Part shown: positions 1-16,310 of the stretch, piece after piece
How positions within the stretch are numbered: position 1 is the first letter of the stretch
How the letters are laid out: each line of letters starts with the position of its first letter
Assembly: GCA_964036155.1 (NCBI GenBank)
Contig: OZ038422.1
Coordinates: 59,357,201 to 59,421,200, forward strand
DNA length: 64,000 nucleotides
Source: Diploscapter coronatus
Taxonomy: Eukaryota; Nematoda; Chromadorea; Rhabditida; Rhabditidae
Direction: 5' to 3'
Made by a program: the position numbers and the translations under genes
The notes under the pieces: generated by a model
What the model saw: the letters and a program-made list of their open reading frames with translations, nothing else
Database searches by the model: none
What the model was told of the DNA's origin: nothing

Positions 1-1186
1 GGATTCAGGATCAGCTGTAAATTTTAAGAAAAAAAAGCAGTCGAATTTTACAAATGCTGATCATGACGAATTAAAAATAAAGAAGATGGGGATATTGAAC
101 TTTCAGGACGATTTGATTGACGAGGACGCCCTGCTGCAACCAGATGACTACAAGAAACCGACTGGCGATCAGTTAAAAGGTGAAAAAAACGGATTTTTTT
201 TTTCGAATTTTAAAGATTTGAATAAGCTGTCGCTATTATCGACTTGTTGAAAATGTGCACTAATCACAAACGCACTCCAATCAAACAGCGAGTAGTATTG
301 GAAGAAAATGCTCTTCATTTACACAACCCATATCAGCCAGGAAGAGTCGATCTAACGACTGTTTCCTTTTTCCGGAAATGCATCTTACCATTATACTATT
401 ACGATTCTTTGAAATGAATTCGGTTATTCGAAAAGATAGTTGGTGAGCGATCATTGCCTCAGTCTGTCTCTTCTACTGCAGATTGGGAATTGAAGCGCAT
501 TGCGATTAGTGCAAATTTTCGCCGGCAACTATCATTTTCTTTTCTCTACCCCTTCCCCCTACTATTTTCACCGAATTTTACCGGCATTTAGAAACAGCAT
601 TTGAATAACGAATTTAGCTTCGTGCGGTGAAACAGACGGAGAAACGAAGAAGCGTCGTGCGTGTGCGAATTGCACTTGCGGACTATCAGAGCAACTCGAC
701 AACGAGGCCAAAGCGAGTGCTCCCGTCAAAAGCAGCTGTGGAAATGTGAGTGAATTAGCGGAATTTTATTTTCATTTGGAAAATGCATGACATGAGAAAC
801 GTGAGGAGCAGGGTTGCAAATTTGAGACCCGATCGGGTTTTATTCGGATCTAAATTTGCAACCTTAGTGGGGAGCCGAAAAATCAGGAAATTTTTAAAAA
901 GGAGATAGAATCGTATATTTCAGTAGTTATGTATTTTTCAAGTTGACTATTTGGAAGTCACAACTATGAAGCTGTGTGAGGTTTGATAGGGAAGGGCGTC
1001 TTTTTCCATTATTATTTCGCATGGCTTAAGATTTTCACATTTCTCGACTTCATTGGCACTGGTATTTTTGTTTAATTTCAGTGCAGTCTGGGTGACGCTT
1101 TCCGCTGTGCGAACTGCCCCTACCTCGGTCAGCCGCCCTTCAAGCCAGGCGAGATCGTCAAACTGCAGAATGTGGACGACTTCTGA
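1..1186 (+). CDS. CIAPIN1: CIAPIN1/anamorsin (Dre2), 3' part
   Basis: Fe-S protein of the cytosolic iron-sulfur assembly pathway; it receives electrons from NDOR1/Tah18. Truncated by the window start, so the N-terminal methyltransferase-like domain is absent. Visible exons: 2-179, 618-745, 1082-1186, about 136 codons. Exon 1 carries the acidic [17 protein letters not shown] linker typical of the family. Exon 2 holds Fe-S motif A (a Cys, then ACANCTC) and begins motif B. Exon 3 completes motif B, CGNC-x7-CANC, then [14 protein letters not shown] and a stop. Both cysteine motifs are complete, so the gene looks functional. DHX35 starts 535 bp downstream on the same strand. Intron 2 (746-1081) contains one arm of the GCATGGCTTRAG palindrome family found again in SMARCD and CTR9 introns. 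Identification is from recognised family motifs; confidence is high. Confidence 0.93.
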
Positions 1187-1720
1187 ATCTGAAACGACAA
1201 GGGCAACCATCTCTATTCGCATCTTTCAATTTCTCCCCGTATAGTTTCTATTGTAGTCAATCAATTTCTCTTTCATACGGTTGTATTCTTTCCCACCAAA
1301 CTTCTTGATCTTCAAGAATCGCGCAATGCGCAATTTGATTGTGGCTTTTTTCATCAGTAAAATGTATGAATTACTTTGTTCCAATTGCAATTATTTTGGC
1401 AACTGGTTATTTAACCATTAGCATATTTAGTATCTTTGAAAGTCGTTGAATTTGATAATGGAAGGTGGCAATTCGGAAAAGAACCCCGATATGAATAAGG
1501 CTTCCATTTCCCCCACCAGACTTATATTCTAATGGTAGAACGATTTAAATCGGGGTTCTTTTCATTTGGTTTGGATTACTTTTCCGAATTAGCATGAAGG
1601 ATGCGTTCATACTTTTCGATATAGAGTCAAAATTTTTAGAAGCAAAACCGCTTGATATTGACACGATGTCAAAAATTATGAATGCGTTCGAATGCTCGAA
1701 ATCTTCTTGCAGATATTTAT
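1187..1720. repeat. CIAPIN1-DHX35 spacer with two hairpins
   Basis: No conserved coding sequence seen. Two imperfect palindromes lie here. The first pairs about 1470-1490 (ttcggaaaagaaccccgat) with sequence in about 1548-1592. The second pairs about 1600-1625 with 1660-1690 (arms like gcgttcatactttt / aaaattatgaatgcg). The second resembles the hairpin in CTR9 intron 2 near 47408-47465. A spliced-leader-type acceptor (ttcttgcag) ends about 10 bp before the DHX35 start codon. Confidence 0.6.
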
Positions 1721-7022
<5,302 letters not shown>

Positions 7023-8687
7023 AATTCCGAAGAAGTATCGGTCATAAAACTTGTGATCTCAAACAATCTGTTGTAATTTATTCTTGTTGATTGTTATCAT
7101 TGCAAAATTTGCAGTGAGAATAGCAGAGTAAAGTAAACGGCCTTCTGTATTTACATGCAGACGCCATATAAATATGGATATATTTGTTGTCGGCTATTTT
7201 CTGAAATTTTGAGACTTTCAGACATATCGTACCTACCGTAATTCGACCAGAATCTGAAGTCTGGCGTCAAATCTGGTTTCAGATTAGGATTCTATAAATA
7301 TGAATTACTATACAAGTTTTGGATTTAAAAATGAACTGATGAATGGGGAGACATAGGGTTATTTGCAAAGTACATCAGTTTGGAGGTCTGCACGCGATTT
7401 GATTATACGCCCCGGGTGTGCATTCTTACCCCCACATGTTGTACATCAAATGTTCCTCATGAAATTGTCGGAAAGCTGGCCGTATGATTTTTGATTACTT
7501 GAATCTATGTCAAGTTATGGCCCAAAACGTGCCGAAAAATTGTCGAAGAATCAGCATGTGCATTTTCAAGGGTGTGCACTTTCAAAACCAGTAAAAATTT
7601 ATTTTCGACACCAGTATTGTAATTTAGTACAGTAAGTAATTATTGTATTTGAATTCTTCTATGGGAGGTAATTGATTAAAAAAAATGAGCTACTTCTGAA
7701 GAGGAAATTGAGCAAATCAAGCTTTTGTCATCAAATGAAGGCTACCTTCCTGAGAAGAAGCAAAATTTAAATGATTTGTAAGGAAAAATTTAAGGTGAAA
7801 GTTAAGATACTCGGAGTTTGATTGTTGAATAAAAGACCACACAAATCCATGAAAAATCTCAAGTCCGCCAGAATCTTGCAGGAATGACTAGAAAAAAAAT
7901 AATTTAGAAAATAAAAGTTCATATATAAAAATGAAGCGAACTCAGCATAGAAACTGCCAATACCGACAGGCAGTTGTTATGTCGAGAAGGAATGTGCTGG
8001 CTTTTAAAATGTCCTGAAGCTCGAAAGCCATGAAAGTTCCACTCCCAAGGATATGAATTTTAAAATGGCCAAAACAGACATGGAGAGGGTCAGGGGTGTG
8101 GTGTGGTGGGGTAAATTTGGTATCAAAATGTGCAGCTCAATGTGCTGATTATTTCGATACCAGACTCAGCCAACCCAACTTCTAACCATATTGCAATTTT
8201 GGCGCCCTTCGGGGTATTTTAAAAGCCATTTTTAAATGCCCGAATTTAGATAAGTACTTGTAAAAGTGGATATGAGTTTGTAGAAATGGTGGAATTCAGT
8301 TTGCCGCTGGCTTTACCGATAGCTCGTCGTCGTACTCAGGTTGTTGTGGGTTCGTGTGGTCGCATTCAACTTTCAACTGGAGGGGAGACTTCATTGATGA
8401 CGAAGCATAGAATCAGTCTGAAATAAGCGATGAGTATATATGTTGTAAAACCAATTTAATGTCACCACAGTTGCACAAACAAATCACAAAAATTCTGAGG
8501 ATCCATCAAGACCTCAAAAATATTTGATCGGTGAATGCTAGTGGCTCCAATGGTCATCATTACTTACCAATCGTCCAGTCTTTTTTCTTAGAAAGTCTAG
8601 TTACTATAGCCCACTATGATACGAATTTTTTTTTAAATTTCATCCGATAAATGTTTGAAAATATCCACGAGATTTCGTGATACTCAC
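7023..8687. other. Non-coding spacer, DHX35 to the 67-aa gene
   Basis: AT-rich with no conserved exon recognised. Around 8113-8165 there is a copy of the aaatttggtatcaaaatg family, with a partly paired right side. On the minus strand, an acceptor near 8420 is followed by a short open frame ending in DELSVKPAAN at about 8308; it could be a small peptide or a downstream untranslated exon. I do not call it as a gene. Confidence 0.5.
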
Positions 8688-9127
8688 CTACAAACTCTTG
8701 GGAGTCTGGGAAACAACCTGGTTAGCATTCAACCAGAGAAAGAGAGAGAGGCCGATGAGTAGCATCGCCACAAGCACGATAGCTAAAATTTTGACTATTT
8801 TCAATTATTTTCGTATCGGTTAGCACCTATTTTGGAAGAAGTCGTATACTTTAAATTTTAAGAATAAATCTAACGCCGAAAACGAACAGGGTTTGTTCTC
8901 TCATGCATAAGCATTCGAGAACTTTTCCTCTACAGTAAATGATGCAATCATATTAAAACTTCACCGAACTATTGCAAAAATAGTTTTCTTTGATTTTTTC
9001 TAATTATTTAAGACTTACTCAGAATGCCGACTCCGCTTTTAATGGGATGCTTCTTGATCTTGCTGATCAGTCTCGCCCAGCCCCAAGCATCTTTCGGATC
9101 TTCGGAGATGGGAATGTGGGTCTCCAT
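8688..9127 (-). CDS. Small single-pass membrane protein, 67 aa
   Basis: Family not recognised. Two exons, complement(9019-9127, 8688-8782), joined by a consensus GTAAGT donor and a TTTTAG acceptor. The 67 codons start with METHIPISEDPKDAWGWARL. A basic stretch (KIKKHPIKSG) follows, then one hydrophobic segment at about residues 37-55 (ILTIVLVAMLLIGLSLFLW). A short tail ends in TPKSL. There is no signal peptide, so a tail-anchored or type II/III orientation is likely. An acceptor-like ataatttag lies about 19 bp before the ATG. The stop codon is followed at once by GTGAGT, so a spliced 3' UTR or an extra exon is possible. It stands alone between DHX35 and the L-domain gene. Support is the clean two-exon frame with a well-formed membrane segment; no homology was checked. 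Confidence 0.55.
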
Positions 9128-11985
9128 TAGTCGCTGTTTGTTCGGCCTAAATTATGAAAGCTATCGGTTTTTGAATTTTCAAAGGGGCTTCGCCGAACAA
9201 GACAGCAAAGCACTGTGAGGTAAGAGAGCAAAAGAGCAGAAGAGTTTACTGGATAGACAATTGACAAAGTCCATAGTTCTAAAAGAAATCCGCAAATTTA
9301 CTTTTCGAAAAAAAAAATCGATAAAAAATCCGAAGGCAGCCGCTTAGAACGTTGAATTACGTAATGCACGAATCCTCTTTTCAATTTATCCGTTCGGTGT
9401 TTGAAAAAGGGGAGGGGGCCAGAAGTGCAAATTCGCCTCACGGCAGAGTAAATGGGCAATAGGCGGAGATGTGAATTCGAAGTTTCGAGAAATTTACCTT
9501 TTTCCTGCAAAGGGGCGGCGCAGTGGTATGTGTGATTGTCTAGAGCATGGCCTCAATCCATCTACTTATATGCTGAACCAATTCGACTAAAATTTTGTAA
9601 GCATTTACTATTAGGTAATCTCAATATGTCTGCAAAATTTTAACAAAATCGGCTCAGTATATGTAGATAAATGTTGGGTCATACATTATCAGAAATGTAT
9701 ACAATTTTGACTAGTACTGTAATTTCTAATAAAAGTTTACATTAATCGTACTTTGAAATTTTCTACAAAATATCCTCTAAAAATCAGTATGTGACCACTT
9801 ACTTTGCCTTCTCACATCTTTCGAGTTCTTAGGCCATCTCGAGCGTCAGCTAACTCCTTGAAATCACGGAACAGGATTACTGTATCCTGAAAGGACATTC
9901 TCGTTCGCATAGATGGACTTATAATTTAGAAAAATTAGCTCCAACATACATGATTTTTGCCTTTCGCATAACTTACACTTTACAAGGAAAAATAGAATTG
10001 ATAAGCATCGCCCGGACCAAAAGTTCGCAATAAATGTGAAACGTGGCAAATCGATGGAGGTTCAACATAGTGATGGTACGATGTCAAAACAATGACTTGG
10101 CATTTTTCACACAAAATAACTTTTCGCGACTCGAAGGTTCCTCGCTTTGAAAGTTCCTGCTACCCTGCTTCGAATAATGTCATCATGCGGCAAATATTAC
10201 CGATTACGGCAGATTTCCATCGCTACAAGCGTGAAGGATCCATTTTCAAAAATGTTCCTGCAGCTCACTGTTCACGCTTGCGATTGGCTTCTATCGTAGA
10301 GTTATGCCATGCTATTGTTGTCAATATTCATCGACTTAGGGGGCTTTTAACAAATAATGGATATTATGAAGCATTTTTAGTGAATAAAATATCATTTGAA
10401 TAGGAATAAATGTATTTTAGAAAGTATAATAAATCGATATTTTACAGTTTTGGCGTCCTCGAGCAATGTTGTGATTGATTTTCCCTCGTAAGAGCATAAA
10501 AGATTAGTCAGCGTGAGTAACGTTTTACAGCAAATGGCACCCCCTTCAATAAATAACACATTTTACGGCGCTAGGGTAGCGGACCAATAGTGAACAACTG
10601 GTTAGCTCATAAATTTGCATATTCCTGGTCCCGAGAAGATCTAGACACATCCAATTGATGAGATTGATATTTCTCACAATATAAACTTGCTATCAAATAT
10701 TTAGAAATTTTATGAAAAGATGAAACTAAAATTTTTATCTTGAACATTTGACAAATTCAAACTTATATTGCAGACACCCGATTACTTGATGAAAACAAAA
10801 AAGAAATTTTTAGGCGCACAAAGACGATCAAGTATAGATTGCAAAATTATTCATTCTTTCACCGATTCTTTCTTTTTATATCTTCTTTTCCGTATAGTTT
10901 TCATATAAAGTCCACTGGTCAATGCGCACGCCTGTAATGTACATTTGTTCACTTTTATTCAGAAAATACACTACTTTTTCCTATTCATCTAGACTTAGGC
11001 AGGGTTTAAGCCAGATCGTTATAGCGTACCCCCTTATGGCAAAATATTCTATCAAAACCTTATTGGGGTACCGCTCTATTTATCAAATGTGCATATAAAA
11101 GTTAGATTTGTGTGCCCGCTCCCCTATAATGTCTCGTTCTGGTTGAAAGTCTGCTAAGCCTGTATTCATCAAGTAATGAGACGTTTACAATAATGGATCT
11201 TTTGATTAAACAATCAACTCTTCATTTTTTTTTTAATTTTCTCCAAGATTAACTTCTATCTCAATTTCGAAGATTACTCTCGGCAGCGTTTGTGATTTAG
11301 TAATAACATACCGAAGGAACGATTTTTTTTCAGTTTTTTTACGCGTTAACCCAGGGAAAGTTGAAAAGTGCAATTATGACGCAAAAGTGCGCATTCCCGC
11401 AAAAATCGATATTAAAAATGATCTTTTGATGTCTGATAATCTATAAACTAAATGCTATCAACTAAATAAAGAATCATCGAACTTGGTTCAGAAATAAGGA
11501 AGTTATGAATTTTTTCCCGAGGTAGGATCTGGAAAACTTACGAACTACCGTAATCGTTTAAAAAAACGGATAGCACCACGAGAATCAGCGTGAAAAGCTG
11601 AACAATATATATGAAAATCAGCCAAATCGACGGGCCTCTGTTCCGCGCCACTTTGGATAGTCCTGACATTTACTCTTAAAATCAACATAACGATGATAAA
11701 TTAGCGCATATTAATATTGTTTATTTCAAAATTAGACCAATATGATGATTTAACAGCACAAATGGTAACAATTTATCGAATAGGATTACTAGGAAATCAA
11801 TCGAATAATTTTCAAAAAATGAACAATTTGAATATATGATATTAATCTAAAAAGATGAGTTTATATTAAAATGGGCATTTCCTTCCATTAAATGGCTATT
11901 TCTTTTATCAATACTAATGCCATCCAGAAATGAGTTTTTTGAAGTTCGGAAAACGGAAACGGAAAAGAAATCAATTTTCAAAAGC
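9128..11985. other. Repeat-bearing spacer, no gene recognised
   Basis: AT-rich. It contains an imperfect inverted repeat at about 9555-9680 (arms catctacttatatgctgaac and its complement near 9648-9675). A longer weak palindrome lies near 10990-11165, and a foldback-transposon relic sits at 11455-11682. The open frame on the plus strand at 10092-10403 lacks splice context or any recognisable domain and is probably chance. Confidence 0.5.
11455..11682 (-). mobile_element. Relic of foldback element arm
   Basis: Closely matches the right arm of the foldback element at about 59205-59780. Shared segments include ttggttcagaaataag, aagttatgaattttttc, ggatagcaccacgagaatca and catttactctta. Terminal sequences are missing, so it is a fragment. 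Confidence 0.75.
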
Positions 11986-14842
11986 TCAAAAAACAACAGA
12001 AATGACCAAAATCGGTAGAAAACAGAACAGAAACAGAATTCCTAGACGACTCTGATCAATACCACTATTTAAAACCACTTTTATAACGGTTCCATTTGAG
12101 TTATTTGAATTCTGAAAGTTGAATGAATTTTTCTAGATTTTTATGTCTTTCCAATATAATTTATAATACTTATAAAAATATAAAAGTATGCAAATCAGGT
12201 GAAAACTTGCAAAGTTAATATTGATGCAATCTTTAAAAGGAATATGAATTAAAAATTACAGAGCCTGTGTAGTCAGAGCCATTGTACAAATTTTCTTCAA
12301 TTTCAACTCCATCACAATTACGATAATTGTCGATTATCTTCCAATATAATTGATTAAAGCTTGCTAACGAAACTAGTTGTTTGCACTGAAATAAGCCAAA
12401 CTTGGATTTGGAAACTAATTTTAAAGGTCAGCTTGTTTTGCTTACAGTATCGTTTGAAAGGGTTAAATTTGTGTTATTGAAAATTGATATTGCAGGTACT
12501 AGAAGTCCATCGTCTAGGGACACATTTGCCAGAGGAAATGCCGATTTTACGCTCTAAATAAAATTTTTGATATGAAATAAAAGTAAAAAGTGTTAGAAGT
12601 TTAAATAAATTTAAAACTAACCACCAGTTTCGGAAAGAGTAGAGCTTTTAAGTTAGGATTGTTTTCAATATAAATAATCGGATATCTATAACCTAAAATA
12701 TGAACTGTTTATAAGAGCATATTATGATTGTATGAAAAAGGTAATTTGCCAGATTATATTAATTTGGCTCATAATCAATCAAAATTTATCTCCAGGATTA
12801 ATAATATGTGTAAGGCTCGAGAAATTCAGCGTTGTGATTTGATTATTGTTGATTGCATAAATGCCTCCGCTGATGAATTCGATTGAGGAAAGCTTCTCGT
12901 TGATGCTAAACCAAGTATGTTTAGTTTGAAAAGATAATTCTGCGTTAATAATGACAAGAACCTAAATCCATATCATGGTGAGGGAATTCTAGTTATGTAC
13001 CTTATCTAGATTTTCTTCAAATAGAGAACTGAAATACTTTTCTAAATGTAAATTTTACCTATCATTCGTATTTTGAGTAATAAAAATGCCTTCATGCAAA
13101 ATTTGGCATCCGATCGGTAAATTATCGTCATAAAAAGATAGAATTTCTGGGAATATGCTTTCGGTCGTTAAAGGATCGACCACACAATGTGCTTCTGAAT
13201 GAGAATATTATTTTGATTTCGATCGGACATTTCAAATCTTCAAAGCAACATTGCAGTTTATTAGCGTTTTGGAATCTCGAAATTTCGTTAAAAATTACTT
13301 GTTGGATTGCATATATCGACTCCTAGTGTAAGTACGTAGCTGTTCAAAAGTACATAAATAGTCGATTCATTGAAGCAAAAATTATTCCCTCGACCAATTT
13401 GAGTTGGTACTGAATTTTATTGAAAATTATTGGTAAATTAATTACTCGTTTTCTCTATGACGGACAAAATTTGCTATTAAAAATAAGGCACAGAAAAATG
13501 GAAGGTACTTTCTTCCTCCAAGACTATTGCCCAAAATAGGAGTAATAGTCTTGGATGCAAGAGATAGATCCCTCCACTTTTCTAAACGCAATGTTCAATA
13601 AATATACGGTTTTATGCTTCGACACCTTTCAAAGCTGTATATTAAAAATTACTTGTGATTAAGAATTCGTTATTTTCTCCGAATTTTATTCAACGTGGAG
13701 ACACGACACCTAATTTAGCCAAACATAAATAAAGGTTTACCAAAACCGGGAATACACATAATTTCAGAATCGACGAAAATGCGTTTTAAACTGGCGAGAT
13801 TGAGAAATCTAACATCGGTATTCGCCATTATAACGAGCGCAAACGGGCTAGCTGAAAGTAAATTATTTTAAAAACTTAGTTTTTCTTAAGTTATTTTGAA
13901 CATACATATAGAATTGCAGCATATGTAAATGTGTATTGTTATATTTTTGAAATACATTGAAAAATGAGAAGATGAGCCATACAATGTGCTCAATTTGGGG
14001 TTGATTTTATGTTCATATGCACTTCAAATGTTCTTATACATTCTCTATAATCATAATAATTGAAGGAAATTCGTTTTTAAATTGAAAACAACTAATACAT
14101 CAACTCAATATTACCGTAGTTTATTACGTTGGATTCCATAGTACACTCGATTTCTTCCAAATTTCGAAAGAAATTTATTTCCGCATGGTTCCAGTTTTCG
14201 ATCTAATATTATGTGATAAAATATGATATTGAAATACTAGAATATTTTTAAATGTTCTAGTAAGAATCCTTAAACCTACATAAAGACCACCAACGATTTT
14301 CCTGACGTTGCTGAATTTTCTCTCGAGCCACTAAAATTAATTTGAATTACGAATTTTCTCCTTACTAATGTAAAAGGTTCAATTATAGTGTTAAACTCTT
14401 CAGATAGATTAATGATCTAATTAGAATAAAATACAGTCATCCAAGTGTGCTATGATATGGAATTATTGATCAAATTTTATATTATAACGAGTTATAATAG
14501 GATTTATGTTAATTTGATTATCAAAAAATTTTCACAAATTCGTTTTATAGTTTTGAAAATACAATTACATTTTATTGCAAGTGTGTTATTAGGTGATTAG
14601 TTTATTTTTTCGAAGAAAACTAGTTCTGAATTTGACATGATAATTATTCATTAAAATACCTGTTCTTCGTGATATGGATTAGGTAATATGTTTGAAATTA
14701 CGATAAATCCTTTAATTTCTTCGCATCCATCTTTTAGACCCTTGTAAATTAAGTCACCGTTCTCAACTACTGGTATCTCACATTTTTGGCCTGCTATATG
14801 AATAATATGACATGAAAATAGGATAATAAAGATAGATATCAT
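11986..14842 (-). CDS. Secreted/anchored receptor-L-domain protein (irld-like)
   Basis: Nematode protein with two EGFR/insulin-receptor-type L domains but no kinase, like the C. elegans irld family. Predicted 370 aa. Exons, all complement: 14660-14842, 14280-14330, 14115-14202, 13741-13851, 13059-13194, 12793-12905, 12622-12692, 12446-12553, 12260-12385, 11986-12111. A signal peptide (MISIFIILFSCHIIHIAG) leads to L domain 1: CEIPVVENGDLIYKGL, then FSNVRKIVGGLYIENW, then LVIMANTDVRFLNL. L domain 2 runs from IGCQILHEGIFITQNT through FISGGIYAINNN to YPIIYIENNPNLKAL. The C-terminus is hydrophobic (LGILFLFCFLPILVISVVF-stop), fitting a membrane or GPI anchor. Exon 6 must end at 12793 to keep phase, but the donor there is GA, not GT. 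This could be a damaging mutation, a sequence error or a rare site. Ligand unknown. Confidence 0.8.
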
Positions 14843-15712
14843 TTATTATTTACACGAAATCAATAAGTAATTGAATATGATGCGTAAATTGAAAGCTCGT
14901 TTAGCTTTCTGCTCACTTATACGACTCGTCTAATTTCTCACGTTTCCGTTTTCTTCTTATTTCGAAGAGTTCAACTCGAGCAAATAATAATTTTGTACAA
15001 CCTCTAATAAGCACTTATGTTCATTTAAAAAAAGTATTATTTCAAATTTTCGGCGATGTAAGAAGGTAAAACAGATAAGATTCTGACACTTTTATGACTT
15101 TCGCTTTAGATATTTCATAATGTATAATTTTCCTCGAGAATATCACAAATGTTCAGACTCTATAATTAAAGGCAGTTTGAATTATTCTGCTGGATGTGAG
15201 TCTGATGTGCACTAAGTTCAGATTATGTTTGTTCTGCGAAAAAACATTTATTTTAGAAAATTAAAACAAATGGGAACAAAATTGAAATCAAACTATTGTA
15301 TGCTAGGAATTGGGACACTCCATTATGGTTACGTTTCATAAGCGTTGCAACTCATTGGATATGTTATTTGGAAACCTCGTGAAATCGAGACATCGAGGCA
15401 TGCGAAAAGTATGGGATTTGAATAGAGTCATGCCACAAGCTTTTCTTTACTATACTTCATATCATGGTGTCACGAGGTATCGAGATTGCCCATTAGATAA
15501 AATTTGACTATTCTTCTTGCTAGTCACGATAAAAGAGAAATATCTAGAAAGATATAAAGAAGAGTAAACTAACCCAATAAATCTCGGAGAACATTTTAAA
15601 AATACTTTCTAGGTGACTTGATTTATGACGTGATTAGATAAAGAAATAAAATGAAAGCTTAAACTAGTGAGGGACTTTCATTCAAAATTTTATAGTAATT
15701 ATTTAGTAAAAT

Positions 15713-15842
15713 GAGTTTAAGAGTGGATGTCAGTAAGGACCAAAGTCGGTATAAACAGGGGTCCGCAAATCGGGCTGATTTTCACATATTTTGCTCAGTT
15801 TTTCACTGATTCTCATGGTAATAACCGTTTTTCGAAAATGAT
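15713..15842 (+). mobile_element. Relic of foldback element arm
   Basis: Matches the left arm of the foldback element at about 57752-57880. Shared segments are gtttaagagtg-atgtcagtaa, ggaccaaagtcggt, ggctgatt, and cagtttttcac-tgattctc. It ends abruptly near 15842, about 170 bp from the LYAR-like exon. Confidence 0.75.
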
Positions 15843-16014
15843 CACTTTTCAATGCATTTTGCTACCCCTCGAATACTAAAGTTCAGCCTGAAATTTAGGC
15901 AATTTTAGAAATATGTTTAGAGAAAGAAGGACAAATTTAGCAACAAAAAAAAATCAGAAATATTTCGAACCTGTGGTGGTATTTTTTTGCTAAAAAGTTG
16001 ATGCTAAACTCATG

Positions 16015-16083
16015 CTAAGCATAAGCTCTTCTCTGATTCTTCTTGAGCGCCTCACCGCACCCGTCGCAGTTGAAGAACACCAT
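16015..16083 (-). pseudogene. LYAR-like first exon fragment
   Basis: A 22-codon frame starting MVFFNCDGCGEALKKNQ resembles the N-terminus of LYAR-type nucleolar zinc-finger proteins. In those proteins this exon gives the first two cysteines of a C2HC finger. The ATG at 16083 is directly preceded by a cttccag acceptor, as in a trans-spliced first exon. The frame then stops, and no donor at the expected place or further LYAR exons were seen downstream. The best reading is a displaced or decayed gene fragment; chance resemblance cannot be excluded on so short a match. Confidence 0.5.
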
Positions 16084-16310
16084 CTGGAAGGCTTTCGACT
16101 CGAAAAATCACCTGAAAATAAAAATATAAAATGAACGGAAGAAAGTCGAGAAGAAAGATTATAATCGAGGGAAGAAAAGATATGTTAATGCACGTTTTAC
16201 GGCACAATTTCGTTTCAAAACAAATGACCATTATTCCTTTATTATCGGCGGATTTGAGTGATTTTCGGTCAAACATGGAAATTAGACGACTAGTAATATT
16301 GTCCGAGGCT

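Larger units (their letters stand above)
14843..16310. other. Spacer between the two secreted-protein genes
   Basis: AT-rich. The only recognised content is the foldback relic (15713-15842) and the LYAR-like exon (16015-16083). The two minus-strand genes do not share an obvious promoter element. Confidence 0.45.

Noticed and set aside
8300..8425. Possible extra exon or 32-aa peptide ending DELSVKPAAN (minus strand)
   Set aside because: An acceptor is present but the frame is not continuous with the 67-aa gene, and no start context or conservation could be shown.
10092..10403. 103-codon frame in the DHX35/L-domain spacer
   Set aside because: No signal, domain or splice structure; composition fits chance.
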